Of a DNA stretch of 64,000 nucleotides, positions 61,001-64,000 are shown piece by piece (positions within the stretch are counted from its first letter, which is position 1; each line of letters opens with the position of its first letter). The stretch is from Hedera helix (taxonomy: Eukaryota > Streptophyta > Magnoliopsida > Apiales > Araliaceae): positions 25,644,221 through 25,708,220 of the forward strand of contig OX359282.1 in the NCBI GenBank assembly GCA_947179155.2, read 5' to 3'. The notes under the pieces are model-generated. The model did no database searches. It saw only the letters and a program-made list of their open reading frames with translations, and had not been told where the DNA came from. The position numbers and the translations under genes were made by a program.

Positions 61001-62994
61001 TTACATGTGGGATGGTCTGAACTGCAGCTACAATGGGGACAATAGCCCTAGAATTATCATGCTGTGAGTTGTGCATAAAGATGATCATTTCAACAAGCAT
61101 GGACATAACATATTTTCTTCCTGTGACTTTATCTAATCTAAATGATATATTTTGCTATCAAAACGTTCAGACTTTTATTGCAAGTAGACACATAAATAGA
61201 TTAGATATGTTTCTACAATTCTGTATACTATACCATTGTATTTGGTGGCAATATTTTATCGCAAGATATAGCATGACTCTTATCTAAAAGCATAATTATT
61301 CTCTTCTAAAATAGTTTCAATAAAAATCTATTGCATCAACAAGTGGTACTTCTAGCTAGTGTTTTAAGAATTGCTTTTTGAAACCAGGAATCTTTCATCA
61401 AGTGGTATAGCAGGAGTAATAGCTGAGCCACTGTCTAAGCTCAGTTCCTTACAGCATCTGTAAGTATTGATTTTACATATTAAATCAATTCACCTTTGTT
61501 TAGCCTAATTGTCTTCCACATATGAAGCTCTCTCAACTGAAATGGTAATAGTGTGTGGTTCCATTTTTATGGTTATTAACGTTTCAGAGTCTAATCATTA
61601 AGCTATGTTGTTGGCAGAAACTGGGGAGCCTGCTAGTCTTGTATGCGTACACAAGATATTAACACATATTTGGAATTCAACTTGACCCAAAAAATTAAGT
61701 TATTTGGTCTTGGACCCATTCACGTATATATTAGTCCTTCACTCTTTCATTATTTCTACGATGTAGGACTCCAACTTGTAATATCCTAACAATTTATCTC
61801 TCACAAGTGAGTTCACCACATTAAAAGCTCCCCCTCACTTGAAATTTTACATATTAAATTAATTCACCTTTGTTTAGCCTAATTTATTCCATATATGAAG
61901 CTGTCTCAATTGAAATGGTAATAGTGTGTGGTTCCATTTTTATGGTTATTAACGTTTGAGAGTCAAATCTTTAAGCTATGTTGTTGGGAAAAACTAGGGA
62001 ACCTGCAACTCTCGTGCTACTAACACATATATTTGAAATTCAACTTGACCCAAAAGTTTAAGCTATTAGGTCTTGGACTCTTTTATTATTTCGCTGATGT
62101 AGGACTCCAACTCCCCCCTCACAAGTAAGTTTATTACATCAAGAATTCCTACATATTAAATCAATTCACCTTTGTTTAGCCTAATTATCTTCCACGTATG
62201 AAACTCTCTCAACTAAAATGGTAATAGTATGTGGTTCCATGTTTATGGTTATTAACGTTTAAGAGTCCAATCTTTAAGCTATGTTGTTGGTAGAAATCGT
62301 GGAGTCTATGAGTCTTGTGCGCGTACACAAGATACTAACATACATATTTGCAATCCAACTTAGCCCAAAATTTTAAACTATTAGGCTTGGACACATTCAT
62401 GTATATATTAGTCCTTCACTCTTTCATTCTTTCTTTGATATAGGACTTCAACTCGCTTGTAATATCTTAACAATCTCTACCCCTTACAAGTGAGTTCATC
62501 ACATCAATAACTCCCTATCACTTGAATACTTATCTTTGATCGAATACTTTTCTTCAATCACCAATGCTCAACTAGTTATAACCACTCTCGGAACTTTTCC
62601 ACCGAGAGCCAATAACCCTTCATCGAGAATTCACCACCCATCTCTTCAATCAAATATTCTCTCCAATAACCGCAATCACCAATGCTTAACTATAACCACT
62701 CTCAGAACTTTTCTATCGAGAGCCTTTGGGAAACCAACAACCATTTATCAAGAATTTACCACCCATCGCGCATCTTTTGAAGAGGCTCACCATCTTGGGA
62801 TCAAAATCTTTCATAGCCCTGACATCAGTTGTTGGGAAAAAATTGGGAAGTATGTGTGTCTCCTGCGCGTACACAAGATATACACTAACATAAATGTTTG
62901 AAACACAACTTGACCCAAAAGCTTAATCTATTAGGTCTTGGACCCATTGGTGTATAATAGTCATCCACTCTTTCATTATTTTTGTAATATCCTA

Positions 62995-63064
<70 letters not shown>

Positions 63065-64000
63065 CAGATCATCAATTCATTTCAACACATTGGAATTAGA
63101 ATTAAGCGCATTTAACTAGATATCAATTTCATTAAACTACAATTGTACTTTGAAATTTAAAACTATATTGAGTTGTCCTACATAACGTTAATGTCATGTA
63201 ACTCTATCATTTGTAATGTGTTATTGAGTTTTTAGGATGAATTATGTATTTGTCGTTCCAAGTTGTCAGCCAGTTTTCGAGTAACTGCTACTTATCAAAT
63301 AAACAATTGACTACTTATAGTAGTCAGTTATTGTTAATTCTATTCCTTGGGTTCACTTCTTCTTTTTTTCCGATTTTGTATCATGTGTCGTCATGCGTTT
63401 GTTTAATGATAACATATTTGTTATCTGATTATGTACTTAAAATACCCAGTTCTCATTACGAACAAGTGAAATTCGAGAACTGGGTATTTTACAAAGTCAA
63501 ATGACATAAATATTGTCACTAAAAAAACTTACAATTAGCACGAAAGACGAAATTAGGGAAAAGTTAACCCAAAGAACATAATTGATATCAAGTGACAACT
63601 ATAAGGAGACAAATGTTCATTTTGATAATTCAGAAATTATTTTAAAATTGACTGACAACTTGACAAATATATGATTCAACTCAGTTTTATCTTTTGCCTT
63701 GTTCCTTCCTCCTATCCACCTGCATCAGTTTAACTATAATTTCTATTATTTATGTAAATTAATCAAAACTTGAATTTGTTTAGGGATTTGTCATACAACC
63801 GCATGAATGGAACCATACCGGAATTTTTATGCCAAATGACATCCCTGAAGATCCTGTAAGTAATAGATCTTGTGATCCTCGTACCAATATTTGTTCATGG
63901 AAATGAAACTGACATTGTTTTGTCTTTGCAGCAACTTAAGAGGAAACAATCTGACTGGCTCGGTTCCTCAAGTTCTTACAGAAAAACTCAAAAATCACAA
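55086..64000 (+). CDS. Malectin-like LRR receptor-like kinase (LRR-RLK subfamily I), 5' part, gene runs off the window
   Basis: Plasma-membrane receptor kinase of the family that includes Arabidopsis At1g51xxx-type, IOS1 and FRK1 proteins; members act in defence or development, but the ligand and role of this one are unknown. Exons: 55086-55215, 57075-57636, 58687-59192, 60922-61063, 61388-61459, 63784-63855 and 63932 to beyond 64000. All introns are GT-AG, phases agree and no stop interrupts the joined frame. Order: signal peptide (residues 1-19, MVPALLLIFLHML core), malectin-like domain (exons 2-3), WQGDPC LRR N-cap (exon 4), LRRs (exons 5-7). Transmembrane and kinase exons would follow to the right. 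Odd points: about 24 residues between the signal peptide and the FISIDCG start of the domain, and large introns filled with transposons. A truncated copy lies at 15297-18571. The start is supported by the TATA box and by exon phase. Confidence 0.93.
55512..55806. mobile_element. Stowaway-like MITE in intron 1 (copy 1)
   Basis: CTCCATTCGTCCTCAAAAG at the left and ATTCTTTCGGAGACGGAGGGAG at the right are inverted, flanked by TA on both sides, the Stowaway/Tc1-mariner target. No coding capacity. Confidence 0.8.
56192..56479. mobile_element. Stowaway-like MITE in intron 1 (copy 2)
   Basis: Same element carried by the tandem duplication: CTACATTCGTCCCCAAAAAG to TTTTGGGGATGGAGTGAG with TA flanks. 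It has diverged from copy 1 by substitutions and an AAGTGATAAAATATTTTATC segment near 56220. Confidence 0.78.
56560..56724. mobile_element. Small inverted-repeat element in intron 1
   Basis: GAGGTGAGGGACA at the left and TTGTCCCTCACTTC at the right are inverted. The interior holds a palindrome AAAACGATGTCGTTTT like those in LTR B. No clear target duplication, so the class is unknown. Confidence 0.55.
57075..57636 (+). CDS. Exon 2: N-terminal half of the malectin-like domain
   Basis: Completes a Gly codon from exon 1 and starts FISIDCG, the canonical opening of the plant malectin-like domain (carbohydrate-binding-like fold, extracellular). Landmarks are YTDEQTDIVYTSD, NCYTLEPEQG, RATFMYGNYD, FDLYLGPNLW and LLNTNKGVPFISALELR, all in family order. 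The 562-nt exon ends in phase 2 (AG/G, Arg). The pseudogene exon at 15297-15851 differs by a 7-nt deletion and many substitutions. Confidence 0.95.
58687..59192 (+). CDS. Exon 3: C-terminal half of the malectin-like domain
   Basis: Starts YSEDVYDRIWYP and includes YIYMHFAELKKLD, the most conserved motif of the second half, RWVNG and LPPLLNAVEFYKVREF, then ends in phase 1 (G/TT, Val). A 30-bp unit is duplicated in frame at 58827-58856 and 58857-58886, giving TPSCLNDSIV followed by TPSSLNDSIS. The pseudogene copy has only one unit, so the 10-residue repeat arose in the intact gene or was lost in the copy. Confidence 0.95.
59233..60738. mobile_element. Pack-MULE in intron 3 of the receptor gene
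   Basis: Ends GGCTTAAATA... and reversed GGCTTAAATA... are inverted over roughly 110-120 bp (shared TTTTTTCAATCAGATGATTAAA), flanked by a perfect 9-bp duplication TATATTATA (59224-59232 and 60739-60747), the Mutator signature. At 1506 bp with no transposase, it carries GC-richer, gene-like sequence at about 59600-59900 and a Pro/Ser-rich stretch at 60300-60480 on the minus strand. Captured host-gene pieces define a Pack-MULE. Confidence 0.9.
59792..59896 (+). pseudogene. Captured fragment resembling ribonucleotide reductase small subunit
   Basis: In one frame 59801-59839 reads EAHAFYGFQIAIE, close to the EARAFYGFQIAIEN block of plant R2 (the diiron subunit that makes deoxyribonucleotides). 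The frame then runs into unrelated residues and stops near 59896. Upstream, in another frame, LKEEKKALTKLVVENPNTPW looks like a piece of a different coding region. Only about 13 residues support the R2 call. Confidence 0.55.
60922..64000 (+). CDS. Exons 4-7: LRR N-cap and first leucine-rich repeats
   Basis: Exon 4 (60922-61063) encodes VEAVMNIKKFY, HWQGDPCLP and MWDGLNCSY, the cysteine-flanked LRR N-cap typical of subfamily I. Exons 5 (61388-61459) and 6 (63784-63855) are each exactly 72 nt, phase 2 to phase 2, encoding one 24-residue LRR (NLSSSGIAGVIAEPLSKL; DLSYNRMNGTIPEFLCQM). Exon 7 starts NLRGNNLTGSVPQ and is cut by the window edge. One-repeat-per-exon structure is standard for plant LRR-RLKs. 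Exons 5 and 6 are 2.3 kb apart because of repeats in intron 5. Confidence 0.93.
61475..62990 (+). repeat. Tandemly repeated unit in intron 5, about 3.4 copies
   Basis: Units start ACATATTAAATCAATTCACC at 61475, 61849 and 62151 (periods 374 and 302). Each holds GGTAATAGTGTGTGGTTCC, a GTTGTTGG...GTGCGCGTACACAAGAT block and CTTGACCCAAAA. A partial fourth copy is at about 62829-62990. Between them, 62550-62770 has its own duplicated ACCACTCTC(G/A)GAACTTTTC block. Confidence 0.88.
62995..63062. repeat. Compound (TA)n(GT)n microsatellite in intron 5
   Basis: About eight TA units run into about 25 uninterrupted GT units (63012-63062). Confidence 0.95.
63238..63678. mobile_element. Long fold-back MITE in intron 5
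   Basis: The whole 440 bp folds on itself: left TGAATTATGTATTTGTC pairs with reversed right TGAATCATATATTTGTC; CCAAGTTGTCAGCCAGTTTT, CTTATAGTAGTCAGT and CCTTGGGTTCACTTCT also have inverted partners. An inner perfect 17-bp stem TAAAATACCCAGTTCTC (63438-63454 with 63475-63491) lies off centre in the fold. No target duplication identified. It ends about 105 bp before exon 6. Confidence 0.8.

Overview
The window reads as nuclear DNA of a flowering plant, almost certainly a eudicot. It is strongly AT-rich and packed with plant-type transposable elements: Ty3/gypsy retrotransposons, solo LTRs, CACTA, hAT and Mutator-like elements, and fold-back MITEs. Its only intact-looking host gene is an intron-rich malectin-like leucine-rich-repeat receptor kinase. 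No species could be assigned.

Layout. 1-4733: decayed 3' end of a Ty3/gypsy chromovirus (RNase H, integrase, chromodomain-like tail) and its 3' LTR. 4734-15296: mosaic of small elements (hAT element with 8-bp target duplication, a diverged direct repeat, a minus-strand solo LTR, a fold-back MITE, a Mutator-like element with ~285-bp inverted ends). 15297-18571: truncated pseudogene copy of the receptor-kinase gene. 18572-24125: CACTA-type debris and a second minus-strand LTR split by a 1.5-kb solo LTR. 24186-49638: one CACTA element, about 6.7 kb long once insertions are removed, bounded by CACTACAA/TTGTAGTG ends and an ATA target duplication. It holds a reverse solo LTR (26121-30474) and a three-deep stack: solo LTR A (33474-47867) contains solo LTR B (37751-47516), which contains element C (37907-43877). 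Every layer has a matching target-site duplication. 49639-54990: LTR fragment with primer-binding site, fold-back MITEs, AT-rich spacer. 54997-64000: TATA box and first seven exons of the receptor-kinase gene, running off the right edge before transmembrane and kinase exons.

How it fits together. The receptor gene (signal peptide, malectin-like ectodomain in exons 2-3, LRR N-cap in exon 4, 72-nt LRR exons 5-6 and the start of exon 7) has open frames and matching intron phases, while its introns have collected a Pack-MULE with perfect 9-bp target duplication, Stowaway-like MITEs, tandem duplications and a large fold-back MITE. The copy at 15297-18571 shares its exon and intron sequence but has deletions, stops and a 3' truncation. 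Element C has lost nearly all coding sequence but keeps the primer-binding site, polypurine tract and near-identical LTRs (I count six substitutions and one 1-bp indel over 2.84 kb), so it is the youngest event and could have moved only with proteins supplied in trans.

I see no prokaryote-style operon, CRISPR array, tRNA or rRNA gene, and nothing I can honestly call a new biological system. The strongest observations are the fully resolved nested insertion stack, the coding-depleted young element, the conserved palindrome arrays in one LTR family, and the transposon-captured gene fragment in the receptor-gene intron.
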